Shown one piece after another: positions 42,790 through 51,383 of a DNA stretch of 64,000 bases. The DNA lies in assembly GCF_040222815.1 (NCBI RefSeq), contig NZ_JAVKCH010000013.1:1-64000 (forward strand), given 5' to 3'. Below the pieces are notes generated by a model. That model saw only the letters and a list, made by a program, of their open reading frames with translations, searched no databases and was not told the origin of the DNA. Numbering within the stretch: the first letter of the stretch is position 1; each line of letters opens with the position of its first letter. The position numbers and the translations under genes were made by a program. The stretch comes from Imperialibacter sp040222815 (GTDB taxonomy: Bacteria; Bacteroidota; Bacteroidia; Cytophagales; Cyclobacteriaceae).

Positions 42790-44247
42790 ATGAGTAATAG
42801 AGTGGAATATTGTGAACTGGCACCTGACCTGAAGATATCGAGAGTGCTGACGGGGTTATGGCAGGTGGCTGACATGGAAAGAGACGGCAAAACACTGGAT
42901 CTTGAAGCTGCTGCCAAGTCGATGAAAGCATACGGCGATGCCGGACTGGTCACATTTGATATGGCGGATCACTATGGCTCAGCCGAAATAATTGCGGGAA
43001 TTTACAAAAAGAAATATGCCGACTACAGGCCGGTGAACTTGCTGACAAAGTGGGTGCCCAGTCCTGGTCAGGTGACAAAAAAAGACGTGAGAGAGGCTGT
43101 GGCCACTGCGCTTGTGCGCATGAATATGGAGCAGCTTGACCTGATGCAGTTTCATGCCTGGAACTACGCTGACCCGATCTGGCTCGATTGTCTTTATTGG
43201 CTGGAAGAGCTGAGAGAAGAAGGACTGCTAAAGCAAATTGGCCTAACCAACTTCGATGCTGCCCATTTGAATATGGTGCTGGAAAGTGGGATCAAAGTGG
43301 TATCGAACCAGGTGTCTTATTCTTTGCTTGATCAAAGGGCAAAAGGAGACATGGCTGTGGTGTGTGAAAAGCACGGAGTGAAAATTCTGGCATTTGGCAC
43401 ATTGGCCGGCGGCTTCCTGACCGAGAAATGGCTGGGTAAACCTGAGCCGAAGCAGGAGGCAAGTTTGACCTGGTCACAAATGAAATACAAGCGCTTTGTG
43501 GATGTGGCTGGTGGTTGGAAGAAACTGCAGGATTTGCTGCAGGTGCTTTCAAGGCTTTCCGAAAAATACCATGTGTCGATGGCCAATGTGGCGACCCGCT
43601 ACATGCTGGAGCAGCCTGCCGTGGGGGGAGTGATAGTGGGTGCCAGACTGGGAGAAAGTGAGCACGTGATGGACAACCTCAGGTTGTTTGACTTCCGGTT
43701 GGATGCTGACAGCAAGAAAGCTATTGAAAATGTGATCGTAGGGCTTAGCCCTATTCCAGGAGATTGTGGTGATGAATACAGGAAACCACCTTTTTTGACA
43801 GCGTCGGGCGATCTCAGTCACCATGTTGAGGCGATCCCGGTGCCCTATCCAACAACTGAAGGCAGTGATGGAAGAATAAAAGCATTGAGCGGCACGGAGT
43901 GGGAAGATCTGGCAGGGTTTAGCCGTGCTGTGAAAAAAGGAAACAGAATCTTGATTTCAGGCACGACTGCTACTCATGGGGCCAAGGCTATAGGTGGAAA
44001 TGACCCTGCAGCGCAAGCCACCTTCGCATTGGATAAAATGGAAGGTGCTTTGCAGTCGCTGGGAGCAACCATGGAAGAGGTAGTGAGAACCAGAATCTTT
44101 GTTAGAAATATTGATGACTGGGAAGCTGTGGCTAGAGTTCACGGCAAACGCTTCAAAGACATTCAGCCAGCCAATACATTGGTTCAAGCTAACCTTGTTG
44201 GCAGGGAGTATCTGGTGGAGATAGAAGCTGAGGCGATGGTGGAGTAA
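42790..44247 (+). CDS. Aldo/keto reductase fused to RidA/YjgF domain
   Basis: A 485-residue two-domain protein. Residues 1 to about 345 are an aldo/keto reductase with the catalytic tetrad visible as Asp and Tyr (FDMADHYGSAE), Lys (LLTKWV) and His (QFHAWN). After a short linker, residues about 365-485 are a full RidA domain, with the RILISGTTATHG and VVRTRIFVRNIDDWEAV segments and the conserved arginine. RidA proteins hydrolyse reactive enamines/imines. A fused reductase could act on the resulting carbonyl compound. It forms an operon with the upstream amino-acid permease. Confidence 0.88.
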   Translation: MSNRVEYCELAPDLKISRVLTGLWQVADMERDGKTLDLEAAAKSMKAYGDAGLVTFDMADHYGSAEIIAGIYKKKYADYRPVNLLTKWVPSPGQVTKKDVREAVATALVRMNMEQLDLMQFHAWNYADPIWLDCLYWLEELREEGLLKQIGLTNFDAAHLNMVLESGIKVVSNQVSYSLLDQRAKGDMAVVCEKHGVKILAFGTLAGGFLTEKWLGKPEPKQEASLTWSQMKYKRFVDVAGGWKKLQDLLQVLSRLSEKYHVSMANVATRYMLEQPAVGGVIVGARLGESEHVMDNLRLFDFRLDADSKKAIENVIVGLSPIPGDCGDEYRKPPFLTASGDLSHHVEAIPVPYPTTEGSDGRIKALSGTEWEDLAGFSRAVKKGNRILISGTTATHGAKAIGGNDPAAQATFALDKMEGALQSLGATMEEVVRTRIFVRNIDDWEAVARVHGKRFKDIQPANTLVQANLVGREYLVEIEAEAMVE

Positions 44248-44277
44248 GGGCGCCGGATTATGGTCGAGTAGCGGAGT

Positions 44278-44309
44278 GTCGTGCCCACAGCGCTAGCTGG
44301 TGGCACGAC
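44278..44309. repeat. REP-like palindrome, copy 1
   Basis: GTCGTGCC...GGCACGAC palindrome with an inner AGCGCTAGCT core. It is the left member of a pair placed upstream of the transposase gene. Confidence 0.7.
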
Positions 44310-44389
44310 CGTGTGGAGAGCGGCGGCAGATTAACTGACCGGTGTCTAAGTTCTTCGCTGAAGGCACCACAGTCGTCATTTGGGGCACA

Positions 44390-44419
44390 GTGGTGCCCAC
44401 AACTTGTTGGTGGCACCAC
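44390..44419. repeat. REP-like palindrome, copy 2
   Basis: GTGGTGCC (44390-44397) pairs with GGCACCAC (44412-44419) around a CACAACTTGTTGGT core. It sits 25 bases before the transposase ATG, the usual location for a cognate REP. Confidence 0.75.
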
Positions 44420-44443
44420 ATAGCATTAATCAAAACTGATCAT

Positions 44444-45001
44444 ATGGAACCGGATAGGCTCTTCCATATTTACAACAGAGGCAACAATTCCCAAACAATA
44501 TTTTTTCGAAGGGAAGATTACACCACGTTCCTGGTAAAGATTCGAAAGCATTTGAACCCCCACCTCGATATTCTGGCCTATTGTCTGATGCCTAATCATT
44601 TTCACCTCATGGTTCACTCCAAAGAGGCCATGGATATGTCACGGTATAAGCAGGATTTGAGAATGATGCTTAGTTCGTACACCAGGAAAATAAATTTTAG
44701 GACAAAGAGAACGGGTTCGCTTTTTCAGCAAAACAGCAAGTCCAAGCCTCTTGAGGCAAAGGACTATGCTTTTATCTGCTTTCACTACATTCATCAGAAC
44801 CCTCTGAGAGCTCAGCTTGTAACCGAAATAGAAGACTGGGAGTTTGGATCATACCGAGACTATGCTGGTTTCAGAAATGGGACATTGTGTAATAAGGAAA
44901 TGGCGTATCAGCTACTCGATATTCCTAAAAGCAGAGAAGATTTCATCGAGCAGTCGAAAATGGTGATCGATCCCTCAAAAGCGAAAAACTTCTTTTTATG
45001 A
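44444..45001 (+). CDS. REP-associated tyrosine transposase (RAYT, Y1/HUH)
   Basis: A 185-residue single-domain Y1 transposase. The HUH motif is in CLMPNHFHLMV (about residue 50), and the conserved HYIHQNPLRA helix contains the RAYT/TnpA_REP signature. The ATG at 44444 begins MEPDRLFHIYNRGNN, the family-typical start; 34 in-frame codons upstream of it are REP sequence, not protein. Paired REP-like palindromes lie on both sides, as with bacterial RAYT/REP systems. These enzymes cut and rejoin single-stranded REP DNA and are usually domesticated single-copy genes rather than mobile IS elements. Confidence 0.88.
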   Translation: MEPDRLFHIYNRGNNSQTIFFRREDYTTFLVKIRKHLNPHLDILAYCLMPNHFHLMVHSKEAMDMSRYKQDLRMMLSSYTRKINFRTKRTGSLFQQNSKSKPLEAKDYAFICFHYIHQNPLRAQLVTEIEDWEFGSYRDYAGFRNGTLCNKEMAYQLLDIPKSREDFIEQSKMVIDPSKAKNFFL

Positions 45002-45045
45002 CTATCACCTTCAAGCTTTTGACAGCCTTGGCGCTATTCCATTAA

Positions 45046-45075
45046 GTCGTGCCACCAACAAGTTGTGGGCACGAC
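45046..45075. repeat. REP-like palindrome, copy 3
   Basis: GTCGTGCC (45046-45053) pairs with GGCACGAC (45068-45075) around ACCAACAAGTTGTG. It is in inverted orientation relative to copy 2. The surrounding 46 bases (45043-45088) recur exactly at 45853-45898. Confidence 0.8.
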
Positions 45076-45094
45076 GGCTGTGATTCGGTGTTAT

Positions 45095-45123
45095 GTGGTG
45101 GCCACAACGTAGCTGGTGGAGAC
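45095..45123. repeat. Degenerate REP-like palindrome, copy 4
   Basis: GTGGTGGCCACAAC..AGCTGGTGGAGAC is a mutated version of copies 1 and 6, 19 bases from copy 3. It forms the second half of a two-palindrome unit. Confidence 0.6.
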
Positions 45124-45132
45124 AAATCTAAA

Positions 45133-45750
45133 TCAGTACACTAATCCACATCTTTCATTCTGAGCGTCTACAATCGTGTTGTATTCTTCCATACTGATGA
45201 ATTGCGGTTCATATGTGCCATTAATGCCTTCAAGTTGCTGGACAAAATTTCTCAGGTGATTTCTTGAGCCACACTGCAAACTGGAGTACACCTGAAGGAG
45301 GTCAGCTTTTGTAGTGTTGCTAATGTTGCCATCAAGATCATTAATGTCCAAATCTTCAATACCAGCACCAACTTTTAAGGCTTCGAGTAATGAAACGGAT
45401 GATTGTGAGGCCAGGCTGTCGTATAAGTTTTGAAGAACTTGATTTTGAAACTCCCCTTGTTGCTTGCCTTCTGTCGGGTCGGAGAGATTGTACTTTGCGA
45501 TCAGGGTGTAAACACTGTTCATGTGTGTCTGTTCGCTATTTGAGATATTGTCAAAGATTATCTGCCCATATATATCATAAGAGAACAAATACACATCCCT
45601 CGCTAGCTTCTCTTCCTCTCTCAGGAATAGTATGTCCGCTTTTTCTTGCTCGGTAAGTGGCGCAACGATTACTTCATCTGCGCCGTCATTTGAGTTTTGG
45701 CACGATGCCATTGCGGTAAGTATCGCCACCAATATCATTAGCTTTTTCAT
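45133..45750 (-). CDS. DUF2202 ferritin-like lipoprotein
   Basis: A 205-residue lipoprotein (lipobox MASC, Cys about 17). The start at 45750 gives a compact signal peptide; the longer frame to 45780 adds ten charged residues before it. The DUF2202 block EEEKLARDVYLFSYDIYG and the NISNSEQTHMNSV helix carry Glu and His residues in ferritin-like spacing, suggesting a four-helix metal-binding fold. The function is unknown. It is flanked on both sides by REP-like units, so the gene sits inside the RAYT/REP island. Confidence 0.82.
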   Translation of the reverse strand: MKKLMILVAILTAMASCQNSNDGADEVIVAPLTEQEKADILFLREEEKLARDVYLFSYDIYGQIIFDNISNSEQTHMNSVYTLIAKYNLSDPTEGKQQGEFQNQVLQNLYDSLASQSSVSLLEALKVGAGIEDLDINDLDGNISNTTKADLLQVYSSLQCGSRNHLRNFVQQLEGINGTYEPQFISMEEYNTIVDAQNERCGLVY

Positions 45751-45855
45751 AAGTATGTGATTTTGAGTTTCCTTTCTCAAATATCACAAGGAAGGGAAAG
45801 CTTTGCAGTGACTGTGGTCACAGAGGAGGTGATAGCTGAATTGGACGATTCGTAA

Positions 45856-45885
45856 GTCGTGCCACCAACAAGTTGTGGGCACGAC
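45856..45885. repeat. REP-like palindrome, copy 5
   Basis: Identical to copy 3 over the whole palindrome; the identity extends to 46 bases (45853-45898). Confidence 0.8.
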
Positions 45886-45906
45886 GGCTGTGATTCGGAG
45901 TGAGGC

Positions 45907-45936
45907 GGTGTTTACAACAATAGCTGGTGGCACCAC
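45907..45936. repeat. REP-like palindrome, copy 6
   Basis: GGTGTTTACAAC..AGCTGGTGGCACCAC, partner of copy 5. Its right arm GGCACCAC is intact and its left arm is mutated. Confidence 0.6.
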
Positions 45937-45959
45937 ATTGATGATGCCAGCGCACTGTT

Positions 45960-46535
45960 CTAATACAATATCACCGTCATCTTCTTCGGTCCGTGGGCTC
46001 CTATCACCAGCGACTGCTCGATGTCTGCCGTTTTAGAAGGGCCGGCGATAAAGACGCCGAAGCCGGGGATTTCTTCAATCTTTTTGTAGGCTTGGTGCAT
46101 GTTGCCTACCAGCGTTTTGCGCTCGACAACCACAATTAGGTGCACCACAATAAAAGGTAAGGCTCGTATGCCAGCGAGGCTTTCCGGTACCCAAATGGCT
46201 CCGTTTTCTGCCGTGCCGAATGCTCCGGCAATGATGCCAGCTTCTACGTACCGCAAGTCTGAAGGCTTTTTGAGTGTTGTCAGGTCTATTCCTGAGGAAT
46301 ATAGGTCTGGCAGCGTGGTAACCACCTGTTGGTAGGCCCTGGTTTGCTCGGCAATGACTACCTCAACTTCCTTTTCATTTTTGCAGGAAATAACAGTGAC
46401 GTGATTGGCTTCCAGTGAAGTGGTAAAAGTAGCCTCAAGGTCTTTGCTCACCTCAAATGCTGGTATTTCTGGTAGCGGCTTTGGTTCAAGCCCAAGCTTC
46501 CTGATGTTGCCCAGTATTTTTTCTCTGCTGCTCAT
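45960..46535 (-). CDS. lutC: Lactate utilisation protein C (LUD domain)
   Basis: A 191-residue LUD-domain protein. MSSREKILGNIRK is the usual LutC start, and the ATG at 46535 overlaps the lutB stop by four bases (ATGA). AGIIAGAFGTAENGAIWVPES is the conserved LUD block. LutC is the third subunit of the LutABC L-lactate dehydrogenase complex. Confidence 0.9.
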   Translation of the reverse strand: MSSREKILGNIRKLGLEPKPLPEIPAFEVSKDLEATFTTSLEANHVTVISCKNEKEVEVVIAEQTRAYQQVVTTLPDLYSSGIDLTTLKKPSDLRYVEAGIIAGAFGTAENGAIWVPESLAGIRALPFIVVHLIVVVERKTLVGNMHQAYKKIEEIPGFGVFIAGPSKTADIEQSLVIGAHGPKKMTVILY

Positions 46536-47896
46536 GACTTTCTGTTTTTGGCATACCACTCTTTGAAGCTGTCCCTGGGAGGGTCAGGCAAATCTCGCTG
46601 CTTGCCCCACGCATTGAGGGGGTTGTTGATCAGAGACTTTGGCAGCAGTGCCAGCGATTTTCTAGCCAGCTTTCCCATCATATTGTAGAGCGATGGCGAG
46701 GAGAGCACTTTGGCAGCGAATGTCATCGAAATTCTTTTCCCAGCTCCGTCCAGCTTTTCATCGGCCACTACCTGCCTCCACTCGTAAAGCTGCTCGTGGA
46801 TATTGATCTTCACAGGACACACGTCGCTACAAGATCCGCACAGTGTGGAGGCAAAGGGTAGAGATTGGTGTTTCTTCAAATCCACTCCTGGCGATAAGAT
46901 GGAACCGATAGGGCCTGGCACTGTGGCGTCGTAGCTATAGCCACCACTGCGGCGGTAAATCGGGCAGGTGTTCATGCAGGCACCGCAGCGGATGCACTTC
47001 AGGCTGTTGCGGAACTTCTCCCTGCTGAGCTGTTCCGTGCGGCCATTGTCTACCAAAATAATATGCATCTCCTGGCCTGGTCGTGGCTGGTGGAAGTGGC
47101 TGGTGTAGTTGGTAATGGGCTGGCCTGTGGCACTGCGAGCCAATAGGCGGGTGTAAACACCGAGATGCTCCAGTTTGGGAATCAGCTTTTCGATGCCCAT
47201 ACAGGCAATGTGAACGGGAGCCAAGTGAACGCCCATATCAGCATTTCCCTCGTTGGTGCAAACGACGAAACCGCCTGTTTCTGCAATACCAAAATTGACG
47301 CCGGTGAGAGCAATGTCTGCCTCGATGAATTTGTTGCGGAGGTGTTGCCTGGCGGCTTCGGTCAGGTATTGGGGATCGTTGTTGCCTTTTTCCGTCTGTA
47401 GGTGCTCATGGAATATTTCTGAAATGTCTTCTTTTTTCAGGTGGATGGCAGGCATCACAATATGGCTGGGAGGCTGCCGCACAAACTGGATGATTCGCTC
47501 TCCCAAATCGGTGTCGACCACTTCAAACCCATGCTCTTCCAGGTGCTCGTTGAGGTGACACTCTTCAGTGAGTATCGATTTGCTTTTTACCAGTTTTTGG
47601 GCGTTGTGCTTCTGAAGAATCGAGGTCACAATCTCGTTGTGCTCTTTAGCATCAGCAGCCCAGTGTACATTGATGCCATTGGCGGTGGCGTTTTTCTCGA
47701 ACTCTTCCAGGTAGCCTGCAAGATTAGAAAGTACGCTGTCCTTGATGCCTGATGCCAGCTCCCGCAGCTGCTCCCATTCCGGGATCTGCTTGCTTGAAAC
47801 GTCACGTTTGCTCCGCACCCACCAAAGTGTTTCGTTGTGCCAATCGACTTTTTTATTGTCTTTGAGGAAAGTTTCGGTGTTGGTGCTATGGCTCAT
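46532..47896 (-). CDS. lutB: Lactate utilisation iron-sulfur protein B
   Basis: A 454-residue protein. The N-terminal LUD domain (about 60-290, with TGVNFGIAETGGFVVCTNEGN) is followed by two [4Fe-4S] ferredoxin-like motifs, CIRCGACMNTCP and CGSCSDVCP, and a helical tail. It transfers electrons within LutABC during oxidation of L-lactate to pyruvate. It overlaps lutA by four bases and lutC by four bases, so all three are translationally coupled. Confidence 0.94.
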   Translation of the reverse strand: MSHSTNTETFLKDNKKVDWHNETLWWVRSKRDVSSKQIPEWEQLRELASGIKDSVLSNLAGYLEEFEKNATANGINVHWAADAKEHNEIVTSILQKHNAQKLVKSKSILTEECHLNEHLEEHGFEVVDTDLGERIIQFVRQPPSHIVMPAIHLKKEDISEIFHEHLQTEKGNNDPQYLTEAARQHLRNKFIEADIALTGVNFGIAETGGFVVCTNEGNADMGVHLAPVHIACMGIEKLIPKLEHLGVYTRLLARSATGQPITNYTSHFHQPRPGQEMHIILVDNGRTEQLSREKFRNSLKCIRCGACMNTCPIYRRSGGYSYDATVPGPIGSILSPGVDLKKHQSLPFASTLCGSCSDVCPVKINIHEQLYEWRQVVADEKLDGAGKRISMTFAAKVLSSPSLYNMMGKLARKSLALLPKSLINNPLNAWGKQRDLPDPPRDSFKEWYAKNRKS

Positions 47897-48633
47897 GCTG
47901 ATACTCCGTTTAATATCTCCGCTACGTGCATCACCTTCACCTTCATGTTGTTTCTACCGATAATACCTTCCAGATGCATCAGGCACGACATATCGTTGCC
48001 CACGATGAACTCAGCTTCATGATCTGTATGGTCTTTGATTCTGTCCTTACCCATTTTTACCGATAGCGCTTCTTCCCCAACGGCAAATGTGCCACCGAAG
48101 CCGCAACACTCTCCTGGCATGTGAAGGTCAACCAACTGAAGCCCTTCCACTTTTTGAAGGAGGCTGGCAGTCTTATTAAATGGCGGAATATTTAGCTCCG
48201 GAGCCGCTGCAATTCTTAAGCCTCTCAGCCCATGGCATGAGGCATGAAGTCCCACTTTGTAAGGAAAGGCAGTTTCAATTTTATCAACTTTCAGAATGTC
48301 GTGAAGGAATTCTACCAACTCGTAAACATTGTTTCTAATCGACCCAGCTTCAGCTTCCCTGCCAGCGGAATGCAGGTGGTCTTTTACGTGGAGGGTGCAG
48401 CTGCCGGAGGGGCAAACGACGTAATCATATCCGGCGAAATTATCGATGAAGAGCTCGTCAATCCTTTCATTTTTTGACTCATAGCCTGAGTTCGCCATTG
48501 GCTGACCGCAGCAGGTTTGGTTCTTTGGGTAATCCACCTTGCAGCCCAGCTTTTCCAGTAGCTCCAAAGTGGCAATGCCAACCTGAGGGTAGAATTGGTC
48601 GACGTAACAGGGAATGAAAAGCGCAATTTTCAT
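47893..48633 (-). CDS. lutA: Lactate utilisation Fe-S oxidoreductase A
   Basis: A 246-residue protein with two cysteine-rich CCG domains, CCGQPMANSG near residue 40 and HMPGECCGFGGTFAV near residue 175, which hold the unusual [4Fe-4S] centre of this family. It is expected to be the catalytic subunit of LutABC. It begins three bases after the rhamnulokinase-type gene, so L-lactate from rhamnose is handled by the same operon. Confidence 0.94.
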   Translation of the reverse strand: MKIALFIPCYVDQFYPQVGIATLELLEKLGCKVDYPKNQTCCGQPMANSGYESKNERIDELFIDNFAGYDYVVCPSGSCTLHVKDHLHSAGREAEAGSIRNNVYELVEFLHDILKVDKIETAFPYKVGLHASCHGLRGLRIAAAPELNIPPFNKTASLLQKVEGLQLVDLHMPGECCGFGGTFAVGEEALSVKMGKDRIKDHTDHEAEFIVGNDMSCLMHLEGIIGRNNMKVKVMHVAEILNGVSA

Positions 48634-48636
48634 GGA

Positions 48637-50019
48637 CTAACTCGAGGGAGAATGCTTTTTAACGTTGTAGTTCTTGCTAAGAAATTCTTTGGTGATCGTT
48701 CGGTAATTTACCAATAAAGCAGCGCCGAGAGCAGTGCCCAGTGCAAAAGATGTGGAATAAATTTTATAAGCCGACAGTTTGTTGGCCAGCATTTTCACAA
48801 ACACTTCATTGGAACTAAAGCCACCATCAATAAATATTCTTTTGATATCGGTGTCCCCAATGGCCAGCTTGAGAGAGGCAATCTGCAAATCCGTTAGTTC
48901 ATCGATAAGATGAAAATAGGCGTCTTCATAGCTCCCGAAAATAGAAAAATCCTGGTTCGGGTTGTTTGCAAAGCCTAATCGCTCCGGGTGCAGCACCCTG
49001 TGATCGAACAAAAGTGCCTTGTTTGATTTTCTCTTTGACTTGAAATCTTTTTTCCAGGCAACAGACTTGTAAGTTTGATAGTCGATGCCAAAAAACTCAC
49101 TCAAGAGTTTTGCTTGATTGCTAAGATGCTTTCCCAGAAATAATCGGGAAGCCTTGACTGAAATGCCCTTTGCGCTGAAAAAATTCAAGCAATCAGCGCT
49201 TAGCTCAGCGGCCGTCAGCACCTTGTCGTTGAAGATGTTCATGCAAATGCTCCAGGTGCCCGTTGAAATAAGCACGAAAGGATCATCATTGGCCTGAATG
49301 TAGGGCACGAGGGCAGAAGAGCTGTCGTGCACGCCTATGCCCACATGGATTGGCTTGCTATTAATGTCGATGTGGGTAGTTTTTGTAGATTCCTCGATGG
49401 GAGTGAGAAACTGCACCAGGCCTTCTTTCTCCAGCCAGTCGGCATATTTGTTTTGCCCAAAATCCCAAAGTCCTGTGTGACAGCCTAAGCTGGTGAAGTC
49501 TGTGGTGGCTTCCCCCGTAAACAGGAAGCTCAGGTACTGGGGGAAATGAAGGCTCTTACGGAGCTTTTTGAACGCTTCCGGCTTGGCATATTTCAGGTAG
49601 TAGAGCTGTAAGCCAGAATTAAGCATGCCCATGGATGGGCTGGCAGTAGACACTGAAAATCTTTCCTCCGGGCCATATTTGCTGAAGAAGTCTTTTAACA
49701 AGTCCTCAGGAAATGGCTTCAGGTAATTGATGAAGGGAGTAACCAGCTCTCCTTGTTCATCGAGGTGTACCATGGAAGCGCCATAAGTCGAGAAGTTGAT
49801 TGCCTTGACATCGTAAGCTGGGTCTTGAAGGACTTTGTTGGCACTCTCCTTCACCCATTTAACAAGGGATGTGAGATCTTCCGACAAAAAGCCATCATCA
49901 TCGGGGATCTCGTCAAATCTGATATATTCATGGGAGATTTCGGAGAGGTCTTCGTCAAATAAGAAGAGCTTTTTGTTGGTCTTCCCAATATCGAATATAA
50001 GGGTGACTGGTTTTCCCAT
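48637..50019 (-). CDS. rhaB: FGGY carbohydrate kinase, probable L-rhamnulokinase
   Basis: A 460-residue FGGY kinase. The N-terminal FDIGKTNKKLFLFD replaces the usual phosphate-1 loop wording, as in the Bacteroidota rhamnulose/fuculose kinase group. Middle blocks are FSTYGASMVHLD and GIGVHDSSSALVPY, and the C-terminal FIDGGFSSNEVFVKML binds ATP. It starts one base after the rhamnose isomerase stop, so L-rhamnulose is the likely substrate. L-fuculose is the alternative. Confidence 0.85.
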   Translation of the reverse strand: MGKPVTLIFDIGKTNKKLFLFDEDLSEISHEYIRFDEIPDDDGFLSEDLTSLVKWVKESANKVLQDPAYDVKAINFSTYGASMVHLDEQGELVTPFINYLKPFPEDLLKDFFSKYGPEERFSVSTASPSMGMLNSGLQLYYLKYAKPEAFKKLRKSLHFPQYLSFLFTGEATTDFTSLGCHTGLWDFGQNKYADWLEKEGLVQFLTPIEESTKTTHIDINSKPIHVGIGVHDSSSALVPYIQANDDPFVLISTGTWSICMNIFNDKVLTAAELSADCLNFFSAKGISVKASRLFLGKHLSNQAKLLSEFFGIDYQTYKSVAWKKDFKSKRKSNKALLFDHRVLHPERLGFANNPNQDFSIFGSYEDAYFHLIDELTDLQIASLKLAIGDTDIKRIFIDGGFSSNEVFVKMLANKLSAYKIYSTSFALGTALGAALLVNYRTITKEFLSKNYNVKKHSPSS

Positions 50020-50020
50020 A

Positions 50021-51295
50021 TCAGAGGCCGGTTGCTACTGTTTTCAATCCACGTTTTGCGATAAGCTGCTTTCGTATTTGATTTTCTCTGAACGAATGCA
50101 ATGGATCGTAAGCGCCCCCCATGCGCATGCGGGACTCTGCCACCAGGGCTCTTAAGTCCGTGCGGAAGGCGTTTTGAAGTACTTCCTGGGCTGCCGATAC
50201 GTCGTTGGCAGTCTGAGCTTTTTTCAACGCACCTCTGTCAACAATGAGTGCCTGTGCGTAGGCAATCTTAATCGCTTCGATAGCCTGGATCAAATCCTCA
50301 ATGGGATCCTTCAGGTTGTGACTCGCATCAATCATCCAGGAGAGTTCGGGGTTCTTTGTGTTTTGCATACCGTCTACCAGTTCGTTGAAGATAAGAAAGA
50401 ATTGGTAAGGTTTAATGCTGGCAACAGTTAAATCGTCGTCGCCGTATTTAGAGTCGTTGAAGTGAAAGCCCCCCAGCTTCTTCTGCATCATCAGAATGGC
50501 CACTATTTGCTCAATATTGGTATTGGGCAGGTGGTGGCCGAGATCCACCAAACTCAATGCTTTTTCTCCAAGGCTGCTCGCCAGTAAATGCGAGGTGCCC
50601 CAGTCAGGAATGACCATTGAATAAAAATAGGGCTCGTAAGGTTTATACTCAACGAGCACTTTCCAGTCGGCGGGCAGATGGTCATAAATTTGTTGCAGGG
50701 AATCCTGCGTGCGTTGCAGTGCTTCTCTGAAATTCAACTGGCCGGGAAAGGACGAGCCATCGGCCAGCCAAACCGTTAGCGCCTTTGAACCCAGCGCAAC
50801 GCCGTGATCAATCACTTCTTTGTTGTGGGCGATGGCTTCGTCTCTCACATTTTTATCGACATGGCAAAGCGATCCGAACTTGTACGACACTTTAGCGTCC
50901 GGCTGATCCTGAAAGGTATTTGAGTTGACGGCGTCAAATAGCAGCCCGTGAGAAGAAGCGAGTTGCTTGATGGCTGTCGCATCTTTCGGGATGTCCCAGG
51001 GGATATGGAGGCTGATGGCGTTACTGGAAGCATTGAGCAGGTGCAGCAGGCCCACGTCTTCTATCTTTTCTTCCAGAGAACGAGGTTCACCTCCTTCAGG
51101 GAAGCGGGCAAAACGAGTGCCGCCAGTGCCAAGGGCCCAGCTAGGGATGGCAATTTGGAAGGTGTCGAGTTTTTTTAGCACCGATTCCACGTCGATGCCC
51201 TGGTCGGTGAGGGTGTCGGCTAATGGAGTGAAGCGCTTTTGATGGTGGGCTTTTTGTTGGGAGTTATTTTCGAGGATGGAGTTCTTTGTGATCAT
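50021..51295 (-). CDS. rhaI: L-rhamnose isomerase (RhaI type)
   Basis: A 424-residue TIM-barrel isomerase of the Pseudomonas-type L-rhamnose isomerase group rather than E. coli RhaA. Metal ligands are seen in VLVEYKPYEPYF (Glu), LVDLGHHLPNTN (Asp), GFHFNDSKYGDDD (His/Asp) and MIDASHNLKDP. The IPSWALGTGGTRFARFPEGGEP N-terminal segment is characteristic. It converts L-rhamnose to L-rhamnulose. It heads the compact rhaI-rhaB-lutABC operon. Confidence 0.93.
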   Translation of the reverse strand: MITKNSILENNSQQKAHHQKRFTPLADTLTDQGIDVESVLKKLDTFQIAIPSWALGTGGTRFARFPEGGEPRSLEEKIEDVGLLHLLNASSNAISLHIPWDIPKDATAIKQLASSHGLLFDAVNSNTFQDQPDAKVSYKFGSLCHVDKNVRDEAIAHNKEVIDHGVALGSKALTVWLADGSSFPGQLNFREALQRTQDSLQQIYDHLPADWKVLVEYKPYEPYFYSMVIPDWGTSHLLASSLGEKALSLVDLGHHLPNTNIEQIVAILMMQKKLGGFHFNDSKYGDDDLTVASIKPYQFFLIFNELVDGMQNTKNPELSWMIDASHNLKDPIEDLIQAIEAIKIAYAQALIVDRGALKKAQTANDVSAAQEVLQNAFRTDLRALVAESRMRMGGAYDPLHSFRENQIRKQLIAKRGLKTVATGL

Positions 51296-51357
51296 GGTGT
51301 TTTGTAGCGTACGTGTTTGAGGTTTAACTCAAGAATTGTCTTCAAGCCAGACAGGCT

Positions 51358-51383
51358 CTTACTTTTTCTTGACAAAAAGTAAG
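51358..51383. repeat. CTTACTTTTT/AAAAAGTAAG inverted repeat
   Basis: Perfect ten-base arms (51358-51367 and 51374-51383) with a six-base loop, followed by AAAGTCAAAG. Similar elements are recalled as frequent intergenic repeats in Bacteroidota genomes. On either strand it could also end transcription. Confidence 0.5.

Noticed and set aside
44342..44443. 34-codon N-terminal extension of the transposase
   Set aside because: These codons translate REP palindromes. The family start is the ATG at 44444.
44278..45936. CRISPR array
   Set aside because: The repeats are palindromic, differ in sequence, are irregularly spaced and flank a RAYT gene. There are no spacers of constant length and no cas genes.
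48637..50019. Assignment of the FGGY kinase to L-fuculose and thereby a phosphorylated fucose route
   Set aside because: No L-fucose isomerase or fuculose-phosphate aldolase is present, and the gene abuts rhamnose isomerase. Rhamnulose is the simpler substrate.
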